From Granulicella sp. WH15 (GTDB lineage: Bacteria > Acidobacteriota > Terriglobia > Terriglobales > Acidobacteriaceae), in the NCBI RefSeq assembly GCF_009914315.1, contig NZ_CP042596.1:3534001-3598000 (forward strand): a DNA stretch of 64,000 nt, written 5' to 3'. Below are positions 44,396 through 52,324 of this stretch, in pieces. Position 1 is the stretch's first letter. Every line of letters starts with the position of its first letter. A program made the position numbers and the translations under genes. Under the pieces are notes generated by a model. That model did no database searches. It was not told where the DNA came from and worked only from the letters and a program-made list of their open reading frames with translations.

Positions 44396-44511
44396 GGAAA
44401 GCAGCCCCTGGGGCTAAAGCCCGAACCTACCCCAGAGACAACGACAAAAACAGAAGCAGATTCCTCCGCTTCGCTCCTGAATGACAACCAAGAAAACAGG
44501 CAACGGCAAAA
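44396..44511 (+). repeat. Module D repeat with one hairpin core
   Basis: It has CCCTGGGGCTAAAGCCCGAA, CCTACCCCAGAGACAACGAC and TCCTCCGCTTCGCTCCTGAA TGACAACC, ending AACAGGCAACGGC. It lies 65 bp after module C, giving the order B-C-D, 34 bp from the stop of the Dabb gene. Confidence 0.85.
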
Positions 44512-44544
44512 ACAGCCGCCGAACCTTTGGCTTTACGGTTGGGC

Positions 44545-44832
44545 TCAGATCTCGAAGTCGATCTCGAGCGGCTCGACGAGCGGGATGAGCCACTCGAGAA
44601 GGGCCATGTGGATGGGGTGGATCGCGTAAGCCTCGTAGGCCGCCTGGTCGGTGAACTTCATCAGTCCGGTGAAGGTGTAGCCGCCGCCGCGCGGGGAGAT
44701 ATTGTTGCCGATGTTGGTCTCGAGCAGGCCGGGGATGACGCCCTGGAAGGCCAGAATATCGGTGGCGGCGCGCTGCTTCAGGGCTTCGGTGGCCTCGGGC
44801 TTCCAGCGGAAGGTGAAGATGTGGATGAACAT
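44545..44832 (-). CDS. Dabb (stress-responsive alpha/beta barrel) protein
   Basis: A 95-residue single-domain protein. MFIHIFTFRWKPEATEALKQRAATDILAFQGVIPGLLETNIGNNIS and FTGLMKFTDQAAYEAYAIHPIHMALLEWLIPLVE match the Dabb fold, with the conserved HP pair. Such proteins dimerise; most have no assigned reaction. It follows the VIT gene by 12 bp and is probably cotranscribed. Confidence 0.88.
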   Translation of the reverse strand: MFIHIFTFRWKPEATEALKQRAATDILAFQGVIPGLLETNIGNNISPRGGGYTFTGLMKFTDQAAYEAYAIHPIHMALLEWLIPLVEPLEIDFEI

Positions 44833-44844
44833 GCGTGTGGCTCC

Positions 44845-45555
44845 TTAGGCGTGGTTGAGAAGGCGGGCGAGGCCGTACGCAGCGGCTGCGGCGGCTCCCC
44901 CGATGAGTGTAGTCTGGACTGCGCTGCGCAGGGCTCCGGTGCCGACGAGGCGGCCCTTGATGCCACCGAAGGTAGCCAGCGCGACCAGCGTGATGGCCAC
45001 CGAGAGACGCAGGGCCGAGGCGTTGTCGGCGAGCAGCATGTAGGGCAGCAGGGGGACCATGCCTCCGGCGATATAGCTGATGGCGATGGTGAGGGCGGAG
45101 CGGTGGGCACGGTTGGCGGCAGGACGCTCGAGGCCCAGCTCGAAGCGCATCATGAAGTCGACGTAGGCGGCGGGGTTGGCCTGGAGGGCCTCGAGCACGG
45201 GCGTGGCGGCGGCGCGGGACACCGCGTACTGCTCGAAGATCTCGTAGATCTCCTCGGCCTCGTCATCGGGGCGGGTAACGACCTCGGTCTGCTCGCGGAC
45301 CAGCTCGGCGGCGTAGTGTTCGGCGTCGCCGCGCGCGGCCAGGTAGCCGCCGAGGCCCATCGCGATGGAACCGGCGGCGATCTCAGCCAGTCCGGCGAGG
45401 ACGACGAGGTGGGCGTTCGAGACCGCACCGGAGAGTCCGGCGGCCAGCGCAAAGGGGACGGTGAGGCCATCGGAGAGGCCGATGACGATATCGCGCACAG
45501 CCTCGGTGGATTGAAAGTGGGCTTCAGAGTGCGGGGCGCGGGTAACATCATGCAT
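44845..45555 (-). CDS. VIT1/CCC1-family iron/manganese transporter
   Basis: A 236-residue membrane protein. VRDIVIGLSDGLTVPFALAAGLSGA is the family's first helix motif; AEIAAGSIAMGLGGYLAARGDAEHYAAEL leads to a cytosolic Glu-rich helical region (EQTEVVTRPDDEAEEIYEIF) that binds metal in plant VIT1. Three further helices follow (ISYIAGGMVPLLPYML, VAITLVALATFGGIKG, TTLIGGAAAAAAYGLA). It probably exports Fe(II) or Mn(II) from the cytosol. Confidence 0.9.
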   Translation of the reverse strand: MHDVTRAPHSEAHFQSTEAVRDIVIGLSDGLTVPFALAAGLSGAVSNAHLVVLAGLAEIAAGSIAMGLGGYLAARGDAEHYAAELVREQTEVVTRPDDEAEEIYEIFEQYAVSRAAATPVLEALQANPAAYVDFMMRFELGLERPAANRAHRSALTIAISYIAGGMVPLLPYMLLADNASALRLSVAITLVALATFGGIKGRLVGTGALRSAVQTTLIGGAAAAAAYGLARLLNHA

Positions 45556-45694
45556 GGCCGGAGTTTATCGCAATGCAGCATGGGGCGAGTTAGAGTTGTG
45601 AAAGTTATGGGGGTGCGTCTTTCGTTTCGCAGAAGACGTCTCTCTGGGTAATTGGACCTGCGGTAACTTGAGCTGGCTCTGGATGGTGTTTGCG

Positions 45695-46435
45695 ATGAAC
45701 GTGCGCTCGGGCTTGGTTGCCCTGTTGTCTTTGGTACTTGCCTTGCAACCCGGACATGCTCAGGAAGAAGACGGAGGCGGCGCGGCGGCTATGGGTGGCG
45801 GCCGCATGGTTCGCGGGACGGTGACGGCGGTGGCTCCCGACCACCTGACGCTGAAGACCGAAGCCGGTGAGACCTACCAGGTGGCGTTGACGCCGAATAC
45901 GCAGCTGCGCAAGGGGCGCGATCCGATAAAGGCCGCCGACGTGCACGTGGGCGACGGCGCGGGGGCGATGGGGGTGCTGGACGCTCCGAACAAGACCGTC
46001 CATGCGCTGTTCGTGGGGGTGGTGGACGCCGAGCAGATCCGCAAGATGCGCGAGGCGATGGGCAAGACGTACATCGCGGGCAAGGTGACGGCGATCGACG
46101 AGCTGAAGCTAACGATCCTGCGGCAGGACAACGTGACGCAGGTGATCGCGGTGGATGAGGATACGTCGTTTCGGCGCGGAGGACGCGGGATGCGTGGGGT
46201 GATGAACGGAGGCGGGCCGGAGGCAGTGCCTGCTGCTCCTTCTGCTCCGGCGGCGGGTGGACAGGGCGGCGAGAGCATCACGCTGGCCGACATCAAGGTG
46301 GGGGATTCGGTTGCGGGGCAGGGAGCGATCAAAGGCGGGGTGTTTGTGCCGACGCAGCTTGCGGTGATGGCGCCAGGCGCTGGGCGAAGGCGACGGGGCG
46401 ATGCTCCAGCGGCGACACCCGGGGAGCCGAAATAG
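45695..46435 (+). CDS. DUF5666-like exported protein
   Basis: A 246-residue protein with signal peptide SGLVALLSLVLALQPGHAQ. Two OB-like repeats follow: MVRGTVTAVAPDHLTLKTEAGETYQVALTPNTQLRK and TYIAGKVTAIDELKLTILRQDNVTQVIAVDEDTSFRR, each with a later 'adVhVGD/dIkVGD' turn, as in DUF5666. Gly- and Arg-rich linkers flank the second. The ATG at 45695 begins the signal. Its TAG stop shares a base with the GTG of the OMP gene, so they are tightly coupled. Confidence 0.8.
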   Translation: MNVRSGLVALLSLVLALQPGHAQEEDGGGAAAMGGGRMVRGTVTAVAPDHLTLKTEAGETYQVALTPNTQLRKGRDPIKAADVHVGDGAGAMGVLDAPNKTVHALFVGVVDAEQIRKMREAMGKTYIAGKVTAIDELKLTILRQDNVTQVIAVDEDTSFRRGGRGMRGVMNGGGPEAVPAAPSAPAAGGQGGESITLADIKVGDSVAGQGAIKGGVFVPTQLAVMAPGAGRRRRGDAPAATPGEPK

Positions 46436-49400
46436 TGCGGATGCCTCCGGTGTGGATGATCGCGATAATGTTGTCGGGCGGTATGGCTTGGGGCCAGTCC
46501 CCTGCCCCGGCTCCTGTGGCTCAGGCTGCGACCGCTCCGGCGGTGGGCGGCGGCACGATTCATGGAGTGGTAAGGGCCGGGACAGTGCCTCTGCCGGGCG
46601 TCGCCGTGACGGCCACCAACACGCTGACCGGCAAGAAGTACACGACTTCGACCGACATAAACGGCAGCTATGCGATGACGATTCCAAAGACCGGCCGGTA
46701 CGTCGTGCGGGCGGAGTTGGCGGCCTTCGCGGCGGAGACCAAGGAGGTTCGGCTGACGGCTGAGGCGACCGACCAGACCGCCGAGTTTGCCATGCAACTG
46801 GCCTCGCGCGTGGCCCAGCAGGAGCAGGCGGCTGATGCCACGTCCACCGGCGCGCTCACCGGCAGCGCCAGCAGGGCCAATCGGCAGGCGGCGCTGGAGC
46901 GGGGATTGCAGTCGCTGAACGTGACGGGAATCGGAGCAGAGGGGGAGGCGGCCACGGCGGATGCCAGCGCGGCGGGCGGCGGGCAGGCTGGTGCGGCGCT
47001 GCCCTCGCTGGCCGGACTGGGTACGGGTGACGGCAGCGACTCGGTGACCGTGAGCGGGCAGATGGGCCAGACCAACGGGCTCGCCAACATGAACGAGGAC
47101 GAGATGCGACAGCGCATCCAGGACGCGATGGAGCGGGCTCGGCAGCAGGGCGGGGAGACCGCCGACCAGTTGAGCGCCGTGGCCGGGATGCTGGCTCCTC
47201 TGATGAACGGAGGCGGTTTCGGTGGATCGGGCGGCGGCTCGCGCGGCGGTGGTGGCGGACGCGGCGGCGGGGGGCGTGGAGGCGGCGGTGGAGGGTTTCG
47301 CGGCTTCAATCCATCCCAGCCGCACGGCGCGATCTTCTGGGTGGGCAGCAACAACCTGCTGAACGCGGCTCCCTTCTCCATCTCGGGCGATCCGGTGGCC
47401 AATCCGGCAGGCTACCAGAACTCGTTCGGGCTGAGCTTTGTGGGGTCGCCGTTCATTCCAGGACTGGTGAAGGCCAGCTCGAAGCAGTTCATCTTCTTCA
47501 ACGTAACCGGCACGAGGAACATCAACGCGCAGATCTTCAACGGCACGGTGCCCACCGTGGCCGAGCGCTCGGGCGACTTTAGCGCGCTGGGCTCGACGCT
47601 CTACGACCCGGCGACCGGGCTGCCCTTCGCGGGCAACGTGATTCCGACGAGCCCGACGGGCTGCCCGGCGGGGCACCTGACCTGCTCGACCCTCTCGCCC
47701 GCCGCGCTGGCGCTGCTAAAGTATTACCCGGCCCCGAATGTGTCCGACGTAGGCTCGCAAGGGTACAACTACCAGACGCTGACGACGGCGGGCTCGAACA
47801 GCACGGCGGCCTCGCTGCGCTTCGTGCGCAACCTGGGCAATGCCCCGGCCTTCGGCGCGCGTGGCGGCGGCAGACGGCAGCAGGGCGGACCGGCAACGCT
47901 GCGGCAGAACATCAACTTCAACGGCAGCTACTCGCACTCGGCCAGCGACCAGAGGAATATCTTTCTGCCGCTGGGCGGGACCACCGCGACGACCGGCTAC
48001 GCGACCACCGCGGGCTACACCATCGGCTACGGGCGACTGACCAACAATGCCACGCTGACGTGGAACCGCTCGAACACTTCGGGGCGCAACTACTTTACCA
48101 ATGGCAGCTCCAATCCCTATCTGGACGCGGGGCTGGAGGCGACGCAGAACACCCAGAACCCGTTCTTCTTCGGCCTGCCGAACCTCTCGTTTACCGGCTT
48201 TACCGGGTTGAGCCAGGCCGCTCCCAGCGAGGCCATCGGGCAGACGATCAGCTTCTCGGACTTTGTGAGCTACAGCCATAAGCGACACAATATGCGCTTC
48301 GGCCTCGACATACGGCGCGTGCATGCGGACTCGCTGGGCGGCGCGAATCCGCTGGGGACGCTGACCTTTACCGGTTATGCGACCGGGGCTCCGGGCACGT
48401 CGCAGACGGCCTCCTCCGGCTCCGGCTTCGCGGACTTTCTGATCGGACTGCCGCAGCAGAGCGCCATCCAGGCCAGCTTGCAGAAGACGTATCTGCGCGA
48501 GAACGTCTACGACTGGTACGCGCAGGATGACTGGCGCATGCGCGGCGGGCTGACGCTGAACTTCGGGCTGCGTTACGAGTACTTCGGACCCTATACCGAG
48601 AAGAACAACCGTCTGGTGAACCTGGATCACACGCCGGACTTCAGCGCGGTGGCCCCGGTGACTCCGGGTGAAGTCGGTCCCTATCAGGGCCGGTTCAACC
48701 GCTCGCTGGTGAACCCCGACCATACGATGTACGCGCCGCGCTTCGGCTTTGCGTATCGTATGCCGAGCAAGTACCTGCCAACGCTGACCAAGGATGTCAT
48801 CGTGCGCGGCGGCTATGGCGTGAACTACAACACGGGCCAGTACGCCAGCTTCGCCAAGCAACTGGCGTTCCAGCCGCCCTTCGCGCTGACCCAGACCAAC
48901 TCGGTGACGACGCCCTCGATCTCGGGCACAGCCGGGTGCATGGGCGCGACGCCGACGACGGCGGCGAACCTGACCCTGACGAATCCGTACGGCTGCTCGA
49001 CCGTGGCCGTGACGAACAACTACAGCGTGAACAAGAACTATCGCCTGGGGCATCTGCAGACGTGGAGCCTGGGCGTGCAGAAGACACTGCCGCTACAGAC
49101 TGTATTGAACATCGACTACAACGGCACGGTGGGCGGAGCGCTCGATATCGTGCGGGCTCCGAACCGCAGCGCGACGGGGCTCAATAACCCCGATGCGCAG
49201 GCCTACCAGTATGAGGATTCGCTGGGCTTCTCTCGAATGAACGCGCTGCTCATCAACCTGCGCAAGCGGCAGCAGAAGGGCGTCAGTGTTCAGGCAACGT
49301 ACTGGTATCGGCACTCGCTCGACAACGCCTCGTCGATTGGCGGCACCAAGGCCGTGCCCGCGCAGAACGACCTGGACCTGAACGCGGAGGAGGGCAACAG

Positions 49401-49989
49401 CAGCTTTGTCGTGCGTCACCAGCTAACGGGCAACTGGGTGCTCGAGCTGCCCGTCGGGCCAAACCGCGCGCTGCTGAACAAGGGCGGCTTCTGGTCGAGG
49501 GCGCTCGATGGCTTCAACCTGAGTGGCACCTACACCTTCGCGAGCGGCACCTACTTTACGCCGAACTACACGGGCACGGTGAGCGAGGTGGCCTCGGGTG
49601 TCGTCTCTTCGTCACGACCTGACAGGAACTTCAACGTGCCGGTGAAGGGGCCGGGACATCTGGTGCGTAAGGGGCCGTCGTGCCTCGAGTCGATCGACTC
49701 CTGCTGGTTCAATCCGGCTGCGTTCAGCGCGCCCGCCGCGGGAGTCTACGGCAATGCGTCGCGTGGCGATATCGAAGGGCCGGGCACGGTGACAGTCTCG
49801 TCGGCGCTCTCGCGGACGCTCACGTTTGGCGGTACGCGGAGCTTCGAGATGCGCATGACCGCGGCCAATGTCTTCAACACCGTGCAGTACACGGGCATCA
49901 ACACGACGCTGAACTCTCCGACCTTCGGCGAGGTAACCGGGGCTGCGGCGCGGCGCTCGCTGAGCTTCACAGGGCGGTATCGTTTTTAG
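46435..49989 (+). CDS. Giant outer-membrane protein, CarboxypepD plus TonB-type barrel (Oar-like)
   Basis: An 1184-residue protein. Signal peptide 1-20; CarboxypepD-like beta-sandwich at about 40-125 (IHGVVRAGTVPLPGVAVTATNTLTGKKYTTSTDINGSY). A long linker (130-300) contains a Gly/Arg-rich stretch. The barrel then follows: NAQIFNGTVPTVAERSGDFSA, ENVYDWYAQDDWRMRGGLTLNFGLRYEY, and a terminal TGRYRF beta signal. These proteins are numerous in Acidobacteria; ligands, probably glycans or peptides, are unknown. A classical TonB plug is hard to see. Start GTG 46435. Confidence 0.88.
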   Translation: MRMPPVWMIAIMLSGGMAWGQSPAPAPVAQAATAPAVGGGTIHGVVRAGTVPLPGVAVTATNTLTGKKYTTSTDINGSYAMTIPKTGRYVVRAELAAFAAETKEVRLTAEATDQTAEFAMQLASRVAQQEQAADATSTGALTGSASRANRQAALERGLQSLNVTGIGAEGEAATADASAAGGGQAGAALPSLAGLGTGDGSDSVTVSGQMGQTNGLANMNEDEMRQRIQDAMERARQQGGETADQLSAVAGMLAPLMNGGGFGGSGGGSRGGGGGRGGGGRGGGGGGFRGFNPSQPHGAIFWVGSNNLLNAAPFSISGDPVANPAGYQNSFGLSFVGSPFIPGLVKASSKQFIFFNVTGTRNINAQIFNGTVPTVAERSGDFSALGSTLYDPATGLPFAGNVIPTSPTGCPAGHLTCSTLSPAALALLKYYPAPNVSDVGSQGYNYQTLTTAGSNSTAASLRFVRNLGNAPAFGARGGGRRQQGGPATLRQNINFNGSYSHSASDQRNIFLPLGGTTATTGYATTAGYTIGYGRLTNNATLTWNRSNTSGRNYFTNGSSNPYLDAGLEATQNTQNPFFFGLPNLSFTGFTGLSQAAPSEAIGQTISFSDFVSYSHKRHNMRFGLDIRRVHADSLGGANPLGTLTFTGYATGAPGTSQTASSGSGFADFLIGLPQQSAIQASLQKTYLRENVYDWYAQDDWRMRGGLTLNFGLRYEYFGPYTEKNNRLVNLDHTPDFSAVAPVTPGEVGPYQGRFNRSLVNPDHTMYAPRFGFAYRMPSKYLPTLTKDVIVRGGYGVNYNTGQYASFAKQLAFQPPFALTQTNSVTTPSISGTAGCMGATPTTAANLTLTNPYGCSTVAVTNNYSVNKNYRLGHLQTWSLGVQKTLPLQTVLNIDYNGTVGGALDIVRAPNRSATGLNNPDAQAYQYEDSLGFSRMNALLINLRKRQQKGVSVQATYWYRHSLDNASSIGGTKAVPAQNDLDLNAEEGNSSFVVRHQLTGNWVLELPVGPNRALLNKGGFWSRALDGFNLSGTYTFASGTYFTPNYTGTVSEVASGVVSSSRPDRNFNVPVKGPGHLVRKGPSCLESIDSCWFNPAAFSAPAAGVYGNASRGDIEGPGTVTVSSALSRTLTFGGTRSFEMRMTAANVFNTVQYTGINTTLNSPTFGEVTGAAARRSLSFTGRYRF

Positions 49990-50002
49990 GGATGGGAGTG
50001 CG

Positions 50003-52171
50003 ATGCAGGATCGTCTGGTTCGTCTAACTCGGAGCTTGATCGCCAGCGCGCTGGCGGCTGCGTTGACGGCCACGCCCGCGCTGCTGGCCGCGCCCTCGCT
50101 ATTAGCCGCACAGGATGCCTCGTCAGCTCCGACCTTCACGCTTAAGGTGAACTCGAATATCGTGCTGACGAACGTGGTGGTGCGCGATAAGAAGACGGGC
50201 GCGGTGGTGAAGGATCTGAAGGCCTCCGACTTCTCCATCTTCGAGGACAACAAGCCGCAGAGGATCGCCAGCTTCGACTATCAAAATGTGGACGAGGCCG
50301 CGGTGCTGGCGGAGAAGAACACCGTCACCGGAAAGGCCACCATCGCCGACCTGCTGAACCGCAACCTCGCGGCCAGCCCCGATCAACTGCGCGACCATCG
50401 GCTGATCGTGATGTTCTTCGACCTGAGCAGTATGCAGCCGGAGGACATCGACCGCGCCGTCGAGAGCGCGCAGGATTACGTGAACAAAAAGATGCAGCCG
50501 GCAGACCTTGTCGCGCTGGTAAGCCTCTCGACCGGACTCACGATGGATCAGGACTTCACCTCGGATAAGTCGCTGCTGCTGCATGGACTGGGCAAGTACG
50601 ATGGCAGCGAAGGCACGGGTTTCACAGCGGGCAATACCAGCGGCACCACTGACGGCACGGCTGATGACACCTCCACCTTCACCGCCGACGACAGCGAGTA
50701 CGCGAGCCTAAACACCGACCGCGAGTTGTATGCGATCCAGACGATCTCGAAGTCGCTGGAGCGCGTGGACCAGCGCAAGAGCATGTTGTATTTTTCAGGC
50801 GGCCTGACGCGCAACGGCATCGAGAACCAGGCCAGCCTGCGTGCCGCGACGAACGCCGCCGCCAAGGCCAATCTTGCCATCTACAGCGTCGACTCGCGCG
50901 GTCTCGAGGCGCTGCCGCCGGTGGGCAACGCCTCCACCGGCAGCCTGCGCGGAACCTCGGCTTACAGCGGTGCGGCGATGCAGAACCAGTTGAACTCCAA
51001 CTTTAACTCGCAGGAGACGCTGGCCACGCTGAGCGCGGATACGGGCGGCAAGGCATTCTTCGATTCGAACGACTTCGGAGCCGCGTTCCAGCAGGTGCAG
51101 CACGATACCGAGGCGTACTACATCCTCGGCTTCCGCTCGACGAACCCCGCGCGCGACGGGCGCTTTCGCCATCTCACCATCAAGCTCAACCGCAACGATG
51201 CGCGGTTGGAGTATCGCCCCGGATACTACGCCCCGGTGGACTTTCAGCACGCGAAGACCGAGGACCGCGAACTGCAATTGAACGAGCAGCTACGCAGCGA
51301 TCTACCCGCGACCGACGTCGCCGTGTACCTGCAGGCGCTCTACTTCCGCATGGAGGACAACCGCTTCTTCGTGCCGGTGAGCCTGATCGTGCCGGGCTCG
51401 CAGATACCGTTCCTGAAGAACGGCGACAAGGACAAGGCGACGCTCGACGTGATCGGCCAGGTGAAGAACGCGCAGGGCATCGCGGTGGGCAACATCCGCG
51501 ACACCGTGAAGCTGGCGCTCGACGCGTCGCAGCAGGTGCAGCGCAGGAATATCCAGTACTCGACCGGCTTTACGCTTGCGCCGGGGCGGTACCACCTGAA
51601 GTTCGTGGTGCGAGAGAACCAGACCGGCAACATGGGCAGCTTCGAGACCGACCTGAACGTGCCCGATCTGCGCAAGTCGCCGCTGAAACTAAGCTCGATT
51701 GTGCTGGCGAGCCAGCGCGTGCCCAATGCCGCGAAGAAGGCCGTGGACCCGCTGGTGCGCGATGGCGTCGAATTTGTGCCGAATATTGCCCATGTTTTTC
51801 GGCAGGATCAGCACCTCTACTTTTTGTACGAGGTCTATGATCCAGCGCATGAAAAATCTGGGCCGGAGGCACCGTCACCAGGCCTCGGACGCAGGCCGGA
51901 GATCGGCGGGATACGCGTGCTGACCAGCATCGAGTTCCTGCTCGGCGGTGTGAAGGTCTATGAGACGCCGCTAATCTCGGCGACCGCGATCAACACGCCG
52001 GACCGTGGCGCGGTAGCCTTCCAGTTCGATGTACCGCTGACACAGTTGAAGCCCGGAACCTACGTCTGCCAGGTGAATGTGATCGACGATGCCGGGGGCA
52101 GTTTCAGCTTTCCGCGCATGGCGCTCAAGGTGACGGGAGCTACAGCCATAGCGCAGCCAGCCGCGCAGTAG
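50003..52171 (+). CDS. VWFA-related acidobacterial exported protein
   Basis: A 722-residue protein. After the signal peptide (LIASALAAALTATPALLAA) comes a short beta-rich part (TLKVNSNIVLTNVVVRDKKTGAVVKDLKASDFSIFEDNKPQRIASF), typical of acidobacterial VWFA-related proteins. The VWA core follows; MIDAS is weak (FFDLSSM instead of DxSxS). A Thr/Asp-rich insert (about 205-235) interrupts the domain. The remaining residues (390-722) look like two beta-sandwiches. It is 13 bp after the OMP stop, forming an operon of three. Confidence 0.87.
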   Translation: MQDRLVRLTRSLIASALAAALTATPALLAAPSLLAAQDASSAPTFTLKVNSNIVLTNVVVRDKKTGAVVKDLKASDFSIFEDNKPQRIASFDYQNVDEAAVLAEKNTVTGKATIADLLNRNLAASPDQLRDHRLIVMFFDLSSMQPEDIDRAVESAQDYVNKKMQPADLVALVSLSTGLTMDQDFTSDKSLLLHGLGKYDGSEGTGFTAGNTSGTTDGTADDTSTFTADDSEYASLNTDRELYAIQTISKSLERVDQRKSMLYFSGGLTRNGIENQASLRAATNAAAKANLAIYSVDSRGLEALPPVGNASTGSLRGTSAYSGAAMQNQLNSNFNSQETLATLSADTGGKAFFDSNDFGAAFQQVQHDTEAYYILGFRSTNPARDGRFRHLTIKLNRNDARLEYRPGYYAPVDFQHAKTEDRELQLNEQLRSDLPATDVAVYLQALYFRMEDNRFFVPVSLIVPGSQIPFLKNGDKDKATLDVIGQVKNAQGIAVGNIRDTVKLALDASQQVQRRNIQYSTGFTLAPGRYHLKFVVRENQTGNMGSFETDLNVPDLRKSPLKLSSIVLASQRVPNAAKKAVDPLVRDGVEFVPNIAHVFRQDQHLYFLYEVYDPAHEKSGPEAPSPGLGRRPEIGGIRVLTSIEFLLGGVKVYETPLISATAINTPDRGAVAFQFDVPLTQLKPGTYVCQVNVIDDAGGSFSFPRMALKVTGATAIAQPAAQ

Positions 52172-52172
52172 C

Positions 52173-52322
52173 TTACTTGTAAGGACAGTGGCGGCAGTCG
52201 TTGTTGCAGCAGAAGCCGCGCTTCAGGTGGTACGCCGCAGTAAAGACCATGTACGGGCCATCGAAGTAGAAGTCTTCGGGCGCAAGCTCTTCGACGGGTT
52301 CGGGCTGTGGCTCTTCGGGCAT
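52173..52322 (-). CDS. DUF5522-like 49-residue Cys-rich protein
   Basis: A 49-residue protein: acidic Pro/Glu start (MPEEPQPEPVEELAPEDFYF), then GPYMVFTAAYHLKRGFCCNN and DCRHCPYK. The KRGxCCxxxCRHCPY ending is the DUF5522 signature, with four Cys likely binding metal. Function unknown. It starts 2 bp after the lhr stop, so the two are cotranscribed. Its stop lies 1 bp from the stop of the convergent VWFA gene. The gene is short enough to be missed by length cut-offs. Confidence 0.85.
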   Translation of the reverse strand: MPEEPQPEPVEELAPEDFYFDGPYMVFTAAYHLKRGFCCNNDCRHCPYK

Positions 52323-52324
52323 AG

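Noticed and set aside
45874..47676. 600-codon frame on the minus strand opposite the DUF5666 and OMP genes
   Set aside because: The plus-strand genes have signal peptides and known domains. The antisense product is Arg/Pro/His-rich and spans two genes.
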